64,000 bases of DNA from Nocardioides luti (GTDB lineage Bacteria > Actinomycetota > Actinomycetes > Propionibacteriales > Nocardioidaceae), in assembly GCF_014212315.1 (NCBI RefSeq), contig NZ_JACKXE010000002.1:310001-374000 (forward strand). The letters run 5' to 3'. Positions within the stretch are counted from its first letter, which is position 1, and each line of letters opens with the position of its first letter. The position numbers and the translations under genes are program-made. Below, piece by piece: positions 1-7,485 of this stretch. The notes under the pieces are model-generated. The model was not told where the DNA came from. It ran no database searches and saw only the letters and a program-made list of their open reading frames with translations.

Positions 1-376
1 TGGTGAGGAACTCGATGACGGGTCTGATGGTGCGCTTGGGTGGGATGGCGAGGACCTGGGTGATGGTGGCGGCGTGTTCGGGATGGTCCGGAAGGGCTCG
101 GCCGAGCACGGAACGGATCGCGGTCAACCGAGCGTTGCGGGTCCTGGCGGCGTTGCCGCGTTCGTGCTCAAGTTGGTCGAGGAACCCGGACACGTTGGCG
201 GCGGTGATGGCGTCGAAGTCGAGGGAGTCCGCGGGGACCCCCAACGTGGAGGCCAGGTGCTTGAGCAGCAGCCGCCAGGTGTCGCGGTAGGAGGCGATCG
301 TGTGGGCGGACAAGTCGCGCTGATCGTGGGCGAAGGTGGTGAAGTAGGTCTGCAGGCTGGTGGCCAGGGCGTTCAT
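1..376 (-). CDS. Tyrosine recombinase, third of RIT trio (partial)
   Basis: The ATG at 376-374 overlaps the stop of the preceding recombinase as ATGA, so translation is probably coupled. The visible 125 residues are the N-terminal SAM-like core-binding domain of a phage-integrase-type tyrosine recombinase. They start MNALATSLQTYFTTFAHDQR and continue with a run typical of the domain (AHTIASYRDTWRLLL, then NVSGFLDQLEHERGNAARTRNARL). The catalytic domain lies beyond the window start. It is the last gene of the trio in the direction of transcription. Confidence 0.8.
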   Translation of the reverse strand, partial: MNALATSLQTYFTTFAHDQRDLSAHTIASYRDTWRLLLKHLASTLGVPADSLDFDAITAANVSGFLDQLEHERGNAARTRNARLTAIRSVLGRALPDHPEHAATITQVLAIPPKRTIRPVIEFLT

Positions 377-1323
377 GAGGGGTCTCCTTCGGGGTCGTGC
401 TCGAGCAGGCCGGCGGCGCGGGCCATGAGCTCCCCGGTCGCGGTCAGATACCAGTAGGTGTGGGCGGCGTCGGAGTGCCCCAGCCAGGTGGCCAGCAGCG
501 TGAGCACTCGTTCGGGGTCGCCGTGGTAGGCGTAGGCGGTGGTCATGTGCGCAGTGGCGAAGGTGTGCCTCAGGTCGTGCAGGCGGGGGCGTGCCCTTCC
601 GCGCGGGGTGAGCCCGGCGGCCTCGCGAACCCGTTTGAACCGCGCCTGGAACGGTCCGTAGGCGTAGCTGGTTCCCTTGGAGGTCACGAAGACCGGACCG
701 TGGGGGTCGGGGTGGGTGGCTGTTCGGGCAGGCAGGGCGATGTATTGCAGCAGGGCGGCCGTGGTCGTCGGGTGGATCGGGACCAGCCGTTCTGCTGACT
801 TCGCTTCCTGGATTACCAGCAGGTCGTGGGCGGTGTCGATGTCGTCGACACGCAGGCGCAGGGCCTCGCCGATCCGCAGCCCCGTCGCAGCGAGCAGCCC
901 GATAACGGTGCGCACGGTCGCGGCGATCCGCTCGTCGGTGAACGTCGTGTCGCAGGCGGCGAGCAAGGCGTCGATGTCGGCTTGGCTATAGATGAAGGGA
1001 ACCGCCCGCGGCTTCCTGGCTGGCAGCAAACCGCTGGGGATCGCCGGGACGTCGACGCCGCTGGCGTTGAGGTGGTTGGCGAAGCGGCGGACCAGCGACA
1101 GCCGGGTGGCCCACCATGATGGATGCGCGTCGGGGTTGAGCCGCGCCCACCTCACGGCGTCGTCGATGGTGAAGGTCTGTGTCTGGCCGCGTGCCTCGAG
1201 CCAGGCGAGGAACAGGCCGACCTGCCGTTCGACGTCGTCGAGCTGGAACCCCAGGGCCCGTCGCATCGCCAGGTACTCATCCAGCCACTCGCGCAGCGTC
1301 GTCGGCGTCGTCGGTGTCGTCAT
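373..1323 (-). CDS. Tyrosine recombinase, second of RIT trio
   Basis: A 316-residue tyrosine recombinase for site-specific DNA strand exchange. An N-terminal SAM-like DNA-binding domain (about residues 8-95) is followed by the catalytic domain. The catalytic arginine is in ATGLRIGEALRLRVDD, the H-x-x-R box is LHDLRHTFAT, and the last histidine and nucleophile tyrosine are in TWLGHSDAAHTYWYL. Start and stop both overlap the neighbouring recombinases by ATGA, so the three proteins are made from one transcript in fixed ratio. All catalytic residues that can be seen are intact. Confidence 0.9.
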   Translation of the reverse strand: MTTPTTPTTLREWLDEYLAMRRALGFQLDDVERQVGLFLAWLEARGQTQTFTIDDAVRWARLNPDAHPSWWATRLSLVRRFANHLNASGVDVPAIPSGLLPARKPRAVPFIYSQADIDALLAACDTTFTDERIAATVRTVIGLLAATGLRIGEALRLRVDDIDTAHDLLVIQEAKSAERLVPIHPTTTAALLQYIALPARTATHPDPHGPVFVTSKGTSYAYGPFQARFKRVREAAGLTPRGRARPRLHDLRHTFATAHMTTAYAYHGDPERVLTLLATWLGHSDAAHTYWYLTATGELMARAAGLLEHDPEGDPS

Positions 1324-2558
1324 CGCGGGACCTGTCCGAACGGCACGACCAGCTCACGCAGCGAGGCGAGGTCGACTTTCGCGTAGGCCATCGTGGTGGC
1401 GGCGTGGACGTGGCCCAGCAGCTCCTTCGCTTCGGTCAGGGAACCGCCCGAGGCCAGCACGCTCATCGCGGCGGTATGCCTGAGCCGGTGCGCGTAGATC
1501 GGGTCGATCCCCGCCAGGCCCGACAGCCGGGCGATGACGCCAGAGATCCCCGAGGTCGTCATCGCCTGGCGAGGCGCCTTCATCCGCACGAACACCGCCC
1601 TGTCCAGGGCAGGAGGCCGGTGCCGCAGCCACGCCTCCAACGCCTGGCCCACGTCGACAGGGAGCGGGAGCACGTGCTCGCGGCCCTTGCCGGTGACTTT
1701 GAACTGGCCGGTGGCCCAGTCGATATCGTTGAGCCTCAAGCCCGCTGCCTCACCAGCGCGCAGGCCCAGCCTCACCAGGACCAGGACGAGCGCCCGGTCC
1801 CTGGTCCCGATCGCCGTGGCGGGATCGCACGCCCCCAACAGTGCAGCGACCTGGTCGGCGCTCACGCCACGCGGCAAGGAACGCTTCGTTCCTGGGGGCT
1901 TCAGGATGCCAGGAGCAAGATCCCGGTCGATACGACCGGTGCTCAGCGCCCACCGCAGTAGGCACCGGACAGCGGTCACGATGTGCGCACGTGCGACAGC
2001 CCCGTAGCCACGTCCGCGCTCGGCGACGTAGGCGTTCACGAGGGGGACTTCAAGCCGACGCCATTCCAGGGCCCCGCCGTCGGTGGTCAGCGCGTCCAGG
2101 AGGCCGGCTGCGTAATGGACGCGGGCCGCGATGGTCTGCTCGGTCAGGCCGCCTTGGTCGCGCATCCAACCACGCCACTGCGCCACTGCAGCCGCAGCCG
2201 GCGTCGGGTGGCAGTCCTCGACCACCACAGAGCCCAGGTATCCGCTCGCCACAAGGAACCTGCGCATCGTCCCTCGGGCCCTCATCGCGGTGACGCAGAC
2301 GACGTCCCTCGCGCGCTCCTCCTCCACGAACCTGGCGAGGAGCTCCTCCTCGATGTCCTCGACACCGGCACCGACCGTTCGCATCCACAAGCTGAGTCGG
2401 CCCAGCGCGTTCAGCACCCCGGCCGCCGAGCCCGGGGAGTAACCCTTGATGCTCAACCAGGCCGAGCACTCGCCCAGCACCGTCGGTGCCAAGGGGCCCA
2501 CCGGAACCCGAGGAACCCGATCCGGGTACGACCGGGCTATCGCAGATCTCTTCGTCAC
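1320..2558 (-). CDS. Tyrosine recombinase, first of RIT trio
   Basis: A tyrosine recombinase of about 412 residues and the promoter-proximal gene of the trio. Catalytic motifs are RLGLRAGEAAGLRL, HRLRHTAAMSVL and LGHVHAATTMAYAKVD. The longest frame begins at GTG 2567, but the GGAGG at 2571-2567 touches or overlaps that codon. The GTG at 2558 has the same GGAGG at a normal spacing and is preferred. The extended N-terminal region compared with the second gene matches the usual size gradient in RIT trios. It ends in an ATGA overlap with the second recombinase. Confidence 0.88.
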   Translation of the reverse strand: MTKRSAIARSYPDRVPRVPVGPLAPTVLGECSAWLSIKGYSPGSAAGVLNALGRLSLWMRTVGAGVEDIEEELLARFVEEERARDVVCVTAMRARGTMRRFLVASGYLGSVVVEDCHPTPAAAAVAQWRGWMRDQGGLTEQTIAARVHYAAGLLDALTTDGGALEWRRLEVPLVNAYVAERGRGYGAVARAHIVTAVRCLLRWALSTGRIDRDLAPGILKPPGTKRSLPRGVSADQVAALLGACDPATAIGTRDRALVLVLVRLGLRAGEAAGLRLNDIDWATGQFKVTGKGREHVLPLPVDVGQALEAWLRHRPPALDRAVFVRMKAPRQAMTTSGISGVIARLSGLAGIDPIYAHRLRHTAAMSVLASGGSLTEAKELLGHVHAATTMAYAKVDLASLRELVVPFGQVPR

Positions 2559-2614
2559 GAACCACACCTCCAGACAGACACCCCGTGTCTGAAAGCGTGG
2601 CCACGACTACGCGA

Positions 2615-2697
2615 CTATGCCGACCTTCCGAACCTCAGCATCACCGTTGACCTGCGCGACCGCTGAAATGGTCGGCATAGTTCCAAGGTCGGCATAG
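2615..2697. repeat. RIT element end: CTATGCCGACC repeats
   Basis: CTATGCCGACC occurs at 2615-2625, and its exact reverse complement GGTCGGCATAG occurs at 2670-2680 and 2687-2697. The last copy stops right where IS3 homology begins. The one-inverted plus two-direct arrangement is likely the recombinase binding region and the element terminus. The opposite end, outside the window, would have to carry the matching sequence. Confidence 0.6.
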
Positions 2698-2904
2698 GAC
2701 CTGACCTACGTGCGGACGCACGCCGGCTGGACCTACGTCGCGTTCGTCCTGGACGTCTTCAGCCGGATGATCGTGGGCTGGCATGTGTCCACCAGCCTGC
2801 GCACCGATCTGGCGCTCGACGCCCTCGACATGGGGATGTGGACCCGGCAGCGAGCCGGGCAGGACGTCACCGGCCTGGCGCACCACTCGGATCGTGGCGT
2901 TCAG
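2698..2904 (+). pseudogene. IS3-family transposase OrfB, 5' part of split gene
   Basis: An interior piece of an IS3 OrfB (rve integrase core). It begins at the first catalytic Asp (GAC 2698, DLTYVRTHAGW) and runs through DVFSRMIVGWHVST to the second catalytic Asp in HHSDRGVQ. There it is interrupted by the IS30 element. The OrfA gene and the first part of OrfB are missing; the RIT element occupies that side. The protein resumes in the same sense at 4359 (YRAIRYTERL), so the two pieces were once one gene. Confidence 0.85.
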
Positions 2905-2910
2905 GGCGAA

Positions 2911-2932
2911 TTCAACCGGTCGTCGCAACACC
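2911..2932. repeat. IS30 left inverted repeat
   Basis: TTCAACCGGT followed by CGTCGCAACACC. It matches the reverse complement of 4328-4349 at 20 of 22 positions (C/G and C/A differences at positions 11 and 14). Confidence 0.85.
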
Positions 2933-2953
2933 TCATGATCACGGAGGTGTTTG

Positions 2954-4348
2954 ATGGGTCGTCGTCAGCAGGCGTCAGATCGTGCGGTCCGGCCAGCGAT
3001 GCGGTCCCCGGGTCGTCCTCAACCGCCCCGGCAGGTCGAGCAGGAGTTCTGGCGGCGGATCGCGGAGGGCATGAGCAGCGAGGACGCCGCCGCCGCTGTG
3101 GGCGTGTCAGGACCAGTCGGCTCCCGATGGTTCCGCCACGGTGGCGGCATGCCACCCCTGAGTCTTGCCCCGCCGTCGGGCCGGTACCTGTCGTTTCCTG
3201 AAAGGGAAGAGATCGCGATCTTGAAGGCGCAGGGCCTTGGGGTCCGTGAGACCGCCAGGCGCCTCGGTCGACATCCTTCGACGATCTCGCGCGAGCTGCG
3301 CCGCAACGCCGCCACTCGCAGCGGGAAGCTGGAGTATCGCGCATCGGTGGCGCAGTGGAAGGCCCAGATGGCCGCCCGGCGTCCCAAGGTTGCGAAGCTG
3401 TTGGCTGACCTGCGACTGCAGGGCTACGTCCAGGACAAGCTCGCCGGCGTGCTCCGCGGACCCGACGGCGCGGAGATCCTCGGGCCCGATGTCGCACCGT
3501 GGAAGGGGCGCAGAAAGCCGCACCGTCAGGACCGCCGCTGGAGCAAGGCCTGGAGCCCGGAGCAGATCTCGAACCGACTTCCTATCGACTTCCCCGATGA
3601 TGAGTCCATGCGCTGTAGCCACGAGACGATCTACCAGGCGCTCTTCATCGAGAGCCGTGGCGCCCTCAAGCGCGAACTCGTTGCATGTCTGCGCACCGGT
3701 CGGGCATTGCGTGAGCCCAGGGCACGTACCCGCAACAGACCCGGCGGCCATGTCACCGCCGATGTCGTGATCAGTCAGCGACCTGCCGAGGTCGAGGACC
3801 GTGCAGTCCCGGGGCACTGGGAGGGAGATCTGATCATCGGGTTGAACCGCTCCGCGATCGGGACCCTGGTCGAGCGGAGCACGAGGTACACGATGCTGGT
3901 CCACCTTCCTCGCGCTGAGGGTTACGGGATGGTGGCGCCAACGAAGAACGGGCCACCGTTGGGTGGTTACGGCGCGGTGGCCATGAAGGAGGCCCTCGTC
4001 GAGACCATGACGACCTTGCCCGAGCAACTGCGACGCACGCTGACCTGGGACCGCGGCAAGGAGCTCTCCCAGCACGCGCAGTTCAAGATCGAGACCGGGA
4101 TCGCGGTCTACTTCGCCGACCCGCAGAGCCCTTGGCAGCGCGGCACCAACGAGAACCACAACGGTCTGCTGCGCCAGTACTTCCCCAAGGGCACCGACAT
4201 CTCGCGATGGAGCAACGAGGAGACACAAGCGGTCGAAGCTGCACTCAACAGCAGACCCAGGAAGAGCCTCGGATGGAAGACCCCAGCAGAGGCCCTCGAC
4301 GAGCACCTACGATTGCTCCACCAAGCTGGTGTTGCTACCACCGGTTGA
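2954..4348 (+). CDS. IS30-family transposase
   Basis: A 464-residue DDE transposase that cuts and joins the element ends. The start ATG 2954 is preceded by GGAGGT at 2943-2948. An N-terminal helix-turn-helix region (about 70-120) contains LSFPEREEIAILKAQG and ARRLGRHPSTISRELRRN, the IS30 signature HTH. The rve core follows, with GHWEGDLIIG (first Asp), TWDRGKELSQHAQF (second Asp) and SPWQRGTNENHNGLLRQYFPKGT (Glu region). The stop codon lies inside the right inverted repeat, as in other compact IS elements. No frameshift is seen. Confidence 0.93.
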   Translation: MGRRQQASDRAVRPAMRSPGRPQPPRQVEQEFWRRIAEGMSSEDAAAAVGVSGPVGSRWFRHGGGMPPLSLAPPSGRYLSFPEREEIAILKAQGLGVRETARRLGRHPSTISRELRRNAATRSGKLEYRASVAQWKAQMAARRPKVAKLLADLRLQGYVQDKLAGVLRGPDGAEILGPDVAPWKGRRKPHRQDRRWSKAWSPEQISNRLPIDFPDDESMRCSHETIYQALFIESRGALKRELVACLRTGRALREPRARTRNRPGGHVTADVVISQRPAEVEDRAVPGHWEGDLIIGLNRSAIGTLVERSTRYTMLVHLPRAEGYGMVAPTKNGPPLGGYGAVAMKEALVETMTTLPEQLRRTLTWDRGKELSQHAQFKIETGIAVYFADPQSPWQRGTNENHNGLLRQYFPKGTDISRWSNEETQAVEAALNSRPRKSLGWKTPAEALDEHLRLLHQAGVATTG

Positions 4349-4349
4349 A
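4328..4349. repeat. IS30 right inverted repeat
   Basis: Reverse complement reads TTCAACCGGT then GGTAGCAACACC, pairing with 2911-2932. It contains the transposase stop codon at 4346-4348. Confidence 0.85.
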
Positions 4350-4354
4350 CCCAG

Positions 4355-4730
4355 TCAGTATCGAGCGATTCGATACACCGAGCGACTCGCCGAGGCCGAG
4401 GCCGTCGCGTCGGTCGGAAGCCGAGGAGATTCGTATGACAACGCGATGGCCGAGGCGCTCAACTCGCTGTTCAAGGCCGAGTGCATCCGCAACCCGGTCA
4501 TGAGCCCTAAGGGCGGCTGGAAGTCCGTGAGCGACGTCGAGATCGCCGCCGCCGAGTACGTCGACTGGTTCAACCACAGGCGCCTTCACGGCGAGATCGG
4601 GCTCGTCCCGCCCGCCGAGTTCGAGGCCAACCACTGGGCCAGCATCCGGCCCGAGCACTACCGTGAAGCACCCGTCCCGACCGGGGCTGGTTCCAAGTAA
4701 CCGAGCCTCCACGAAACCCGGGGCGATTCA
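4355..4730 (+). pseudogene. IS3-family OrfB 3' part and IS right end
   Basis: Continuation of the split IS3 OrfB. It runs from YRAIRYTERLAEAEAVASV through the catalytic Glu segment (GDSYDNAMAEALNSLFKAE) and the C-terminal WFNHRRLHGEIGLVPPAEFE to TAA at 4698-4700. The 27 bases after it (4704-4730) read, on the reverse strand, TGAATCGCCCCGGG and onward, the usual IS3 terminal repeat, so the IS3 right end is 4730. The OrfB frame would be restored by clean excision of the IS30 element, but the IS3 copy still lacks its 5' half. Confidence 0.85.
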
Positions 4731-4753
4731 CTTTTCACGTAGAGCTCGAACTC
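4729..4753. repeat. Partial copy (R0) of the island repeat core
   Basis: CACTTTTCACGTAGAGCTC followed by GAACTC matches the end of the 80-bp core found in full at 29001-29080, 31841-31920 and 37068-37147 (CACTTGTGCACGTAGAGCTC and onward), with one base missing. The IS3 right end falls at its left edge. It is the only trace of that repeat outside the 28.9-37.3 kb island, which suggests an earlier or second array site here. Confidence 0.6.
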
Positions 4754-5640
4754 GGAGGTGGACCAAGAGGCGCCGGGCTTGTGGGCCTGGTTCCCACGAT
4801 CGGCGGCATGCGCGAGGATGTCCGCCCTCGGGACAATATGCACGCTGGTGCGGCCCCCGAACCGAGTGCATCCGTTGACTCCCGGGTCGGGGTCGTCTCC
4901 GGTGCGGGATACCTGGTGAGGATCTTGTCGCGTTTGCGGGGGCTCAGGTTGGCGCACGTGAGGTCACCGTTGAAGTGGGCGAGCACGCGGTGATCCATCA
5001 CCCTTCGCCACACCGGGGGGAAGAGGGCGAGGACGATCATGCCAGGCGTAGCCGGTGGGCAGGACCGGCGACTCCTCGAAGTCGCGCAGTGTCTGGTAGC
5101 GCCGGGTCGGGTTGGCGTGATGGTCGGAGTGCCGCTGCAGGTGGTGCAGGGGCACATTGGTCGCGATGTTGTTGGAGTTCCAGCTGTGGCTGGGGTCGAC
5201 ACGCTCGTAGCGTTCCTTGCCGGGTGCGCCAACCTTCTAGCGCACCATCCCGTAGTGCTCCATGTGCTTGACCACCTCGAGGAGCGAGAATCCCACGACA
5301 GCCTGGATGACGAGGTACGGCGTGATGCCGACACCGAGCCACGCGATCATCGCGCCCCACAGCACCGCCGACATCAGCCACGCGTTGAGCACGTCGTTGC
5401 CGATCCGGAACGGGTGCTGCTTCTTGCGCGCGTAGCGCTTCTTCTCGATGTTCCAGGCACTCTTGAGGGAACCACCGACCGTACGCGGCCAGAACTGGTA
5501 GAAGTTCTCGCCGTACCTGCTGCTGGCGGGGTCCTCCGGTGTGGCGACGCGGACGTGATGGCCCCGGTTGTGCTCGATGTAGAAGTGGCCGTAGAAGCTC
5601 TGGCTTTTGGTCCTTGCGGTGGCGGCGGACCCGATCACCG
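4735..5640 (-). pseudogene. alkB: Alkane 1-monooxygenase (AlkB) remnant
   Basis: The C-terminal half of a membrane non-haem di-iron alkane hydroxylase. Two of the three histidine boxes are present: EHNRGHHVRVATPEDPASSR near the 5' end and LQRHSDHHANPTRRYQ. The first box and most membrane helices are missing. There are at least two frame breaks: a TAG just after HMEHYGMVR (about 5237), and another shift around 5040 between LPTGYA and GMIVLALFPPVWRRVMDHRV. Homology fades near 4880. It sits directly behind a TetR gene and next to mobile DNA, so it is a deletion relic; alkane oxidation would now depend on the CYP153 operon. Confidence 0.85.
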
Positions 5641-5654
5641 GCTGGGAGTGTACG

Positions 5655-6269
5655 TCAGGTCGTGGCTTCGGACGTCGCCGCTTCGACGGAGAGCCCGAGG
5701 TACCTCAGTCCGACCTCGGTGATCTTCCGTGAAGTGTCCTTGCGGGACATGGTGGGCAGGGCTAGATGGCTCACGGTGAGCCTCACCAGAGCCTCCGCAG
5801 CGTCCGCCACATCGTCGGCCTGCACCCCGGGCACGTGAGCCATGAGCCACCGTGCCAACGAGTTCGAGGCCAGTTCCAGCAGCTGCGCGGAGGTCGTCAT
5901 CAGGGGGAGAATGCCCGTCGCGGTCGGGGAGGAATCGCGGTTGGCGATCAGCACCGCCCTGAGTAGAGAGCTGTTCTCAGCTTCCTCGAGCACGAATTTC
6001 ACCGAGGCCGCGAGGCCGCGAGCAGCATCGGCGTCGTGGTGCGCGAGCACTCCTTCGATGCCCTCGATGAAGCGCGCCGCCTCCCTCAGGACGACGGCCT
6101 CTCCCAATCCGGGCTTGTCGCCGAACTCTTTATAGAGCAGGGCGCGTGAAATCCCGACTGCCTCGGCGATCTCACCCATGCGGACTCGCTCCCAGCCTCG
6201 ATCGGCGATCAGGTCGTGAGCAGCCTCCACCACAGCCGTGCGGACGTGCTCGCGGTACCGATCGCGCAT
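5655..6269 (-). CDS. TetR/AcrR-family regulator (alk-associated type)
   Basis: A TetR-type DNA-binding repressor of about 205 residues. The HTH is at the N-terminus: RVRMGEIAEAVGISRALLYKEFGDKPGLGEAVVLREAARF. A helical ligand-binding domain follows (LRAVLIANRDSSPTATGILPLMTTSAQLLE). The start at 6269 (MRDRYREHVR) matches the usual length; an upstream in-frame ATG at 6323 is possible and neither has a clear ribosome site. It precedes the alkB remnant on the same strand and is divergent from the 6409 gene, so it may once have controlled alkB. That role is inference from position. Confidence 0.82.
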   Translation of the reverse strand: MRDRYREHVRTAVVEAAHDLIADRGWERVRMGEIAEAVGISRALLYKEFGDKPGLGEAVVLREAARFIEGIEGVLAHHDADAARGLAASVKFVLEEAENSSLLRAVLIANRDSSPTATGILPLMTTSAQLLELASNSLARWLMAHVPGVQADDVADAAEALVRLTVSHLALPTMSRKDTSRKITEVGLRYLGLSVEAATSEATT

Positions 6270-6408
6270 GGAGGGGGATGACACGGTGGACACGATAGCG
6301 ACCGTGGTGCCCAACGGACTCATGTCACATCGGACCTGGCCATGACAATGAGATGCTCGTGCCTTAGGTTGGAACAAATCATGCAAATTGTCTTTAGGAA
6401 TGAGTTCC

Positions 6409-7485
6409 ATGGCCAGCTCGAGCGACGCCGTCGCGGTTCCCTACCCGCACCGACGTGGCGGCCACTGCGGCTCGGGCGCGATGCGCGACCTCCTCGAATG
6501 GGCCGGGCTCGGCTGGGAAGGCCCGCCCGACGAGGGCCTCGTCTTCGCGCTAAGCGGGTCGCTGGACCTCTCCTACGTCCGGAATGCAGCGCTCATGCCA
6601 CCGGTGTACCTCGTGGGTCGGGGCGGGGACCTGGAGACCGATCTCCCGACACGACTCGGCGCCGTGGTCACCGTGCACGCCACGGAGGACCCCCAGGTGG
6701 GCTGGACCTACGTGCGCGATGCCGTGCGCGCCGGTCGCCCAGCCCTTGTGTGGGCCGACATCGCAGAGCTGCCCTACCTGCGCGTGCGCCTTCAGATGAG
6801 TCGCCATGACATCGTTGTGATCGGCTACGACGACGTGCAGCAGCTCGCGCACGTCGTCGACAACGACCGCGACGAGGTGCAGCTGGTGCCTTACGAGGCT
6901 CTGGCTCGGGCTCGCTGCTCCCGAGGATTTCCGGTCCCGACGCGCCACACCTACTTCGACATCGCCTGGCCCGATTCGCTGCCCGACCTGGCCACCGTCG
7001 CCCGGGCGGCGTTCGCCCAGGCGGCTGTCGCGATGACCACCTCGACCGGTCCCTCGATTGTCACCGGGAGGGACACGGCGACCGGGGCCACGGGGCTGGC
7101 CGCCGTCGACCTGTTCGCCGAGGACCTCGCTCGATGGCCAGAGGTCTTCCCCGACGAGGTCTTGGACCTGGCGCTCCAGGGACTCAGCGCATTCGTGGAG
7201 AAGGCCGGCACCGGCGGTGGGCTGTTCCGGCGACTGCTCTCCAGCGGCGCCGCCGACATCGCGCGTCTGACCGGGGACGTTCGCGCGAGCGAAGTCGCCA
7301 ACGCTGCGCACCTCTGCGCGGAGACATGGTCACTGGTCGCGTCGCTGGGCCGGCAGGAGGGCCCGGCCCGGGGCCGGGCGGAGCAAGCCGCCCTCGCAGC
7401 TGCCGCCCTCCCGTCGCTCGAGCGGGACCTCGTCACGGCCCTCGGGGCGGCCGGCGCACTCCAGAACGCCGAGGTCAGTGCCTGA
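6409..7485 (+). CDS. BtrH N-terminal domain / DUF4872 protein
   Basis: A 358-residue protein resembling the BtrH (butirosin H) N-terminal papain-like domain followed by DUF4872. Near the start, YPHRRGGHCGSGAMRDLLEW holds the expected nucleophile Cys20. The segment RHDIVVIGYDDVQQLAHVVDND carries a His and Asp of the fold. The C-terminal third is helical. BtrH transfers an acyl group from an acyl-carrier protein to an amine; the substrate here is unknown. The start ATG 6409 has AGGA nine bases upstream; ATG 6400 is an alternative. It overlaps the next gene by one base (TGATG), indicating an operon of two papain-fold proteins. Confidence 0.75.
   Translation: MASSSDAVAVPYPHRRGGHCGSGAMRDLLEWAGLGWEGPPDEGLVFALSGSLDLSYVRNAALMPPVYLVGRGGDLETDLPTRLGAVVTVHATEDPQVGWTYVRDAVRAGRPALVWADIAELPYLRVRLQMSRHDIVVIGYDDVQQLAHVVDNDRDEVQLVPYEALARARCSRGFPVPTRHTYFDIAWPDSLPDLATVARAAFAQAAVAMTTSTGPSIVTGRDTATGATGLAAVDLFAEDLARWPEVFPDEVLDLALQGLSAFVEKAGTGGGLFRRLLSSGAADIARLTGDVRASEVANAAHLCAETWSLVASLGRQEGPARGRAEQAALAAAALPSLERDLVTALGAAGALQNAEVSA

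Larger units (their letters stand above)
1..2697 (-). mobile_element. RIT (recombinase-in-trio) element, cut by window start
   Basis: Three tyrosine recombinase genes of different lengths lie head to tail on the minus strand and are joined by 4-base ATGA overlaps, which is the hallmark of RIT elements. The end upstream of the first gene carries an inverted copy and two direct copies of CTATGCCGACC (2615-2697). Immediately outside, at 2698, the sequence changes to an interior part of an IS3 transposase, so the element end is placed at about 2697. The other end lies before the window. That the three recombinases act together on their own ends is family knowledge, not visible here. Confidence 0.75.
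2905..4354 (+). mobile_element. Intact IS30-family insertion sequence nested in IS3
   Basis: A 1.45-kb element with one transposase gene bounded by near-perfect 22-bp inverted repeats (2911-2932 and 4328-4349, 20 of 22 matching). It interrupts an IS3 OrfB after codon HHSDRGVQ, and TCAG flanks both sides (2901-2904 and 4355-4358), which may be the target duplication. The outer six bases on each side pair poorly, so the exact ends are uncertain by a few bases. Because the gene and both ends look complete, it may still be mobile. Confidence 0.85.

Noticed and set aside
4735..5334. An intact minus-strand gene of 199 codons
   Set aside because: Its first part is out of frame with AlkB homology; only the second part encodes the AlkB tail, so it is part of a frameshifted remnant.
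6300..6410. A TetR operator between the 6269 tetR and 6409 genes
   Set aside because: No convincing inverted repeat was found by eye in this gap.
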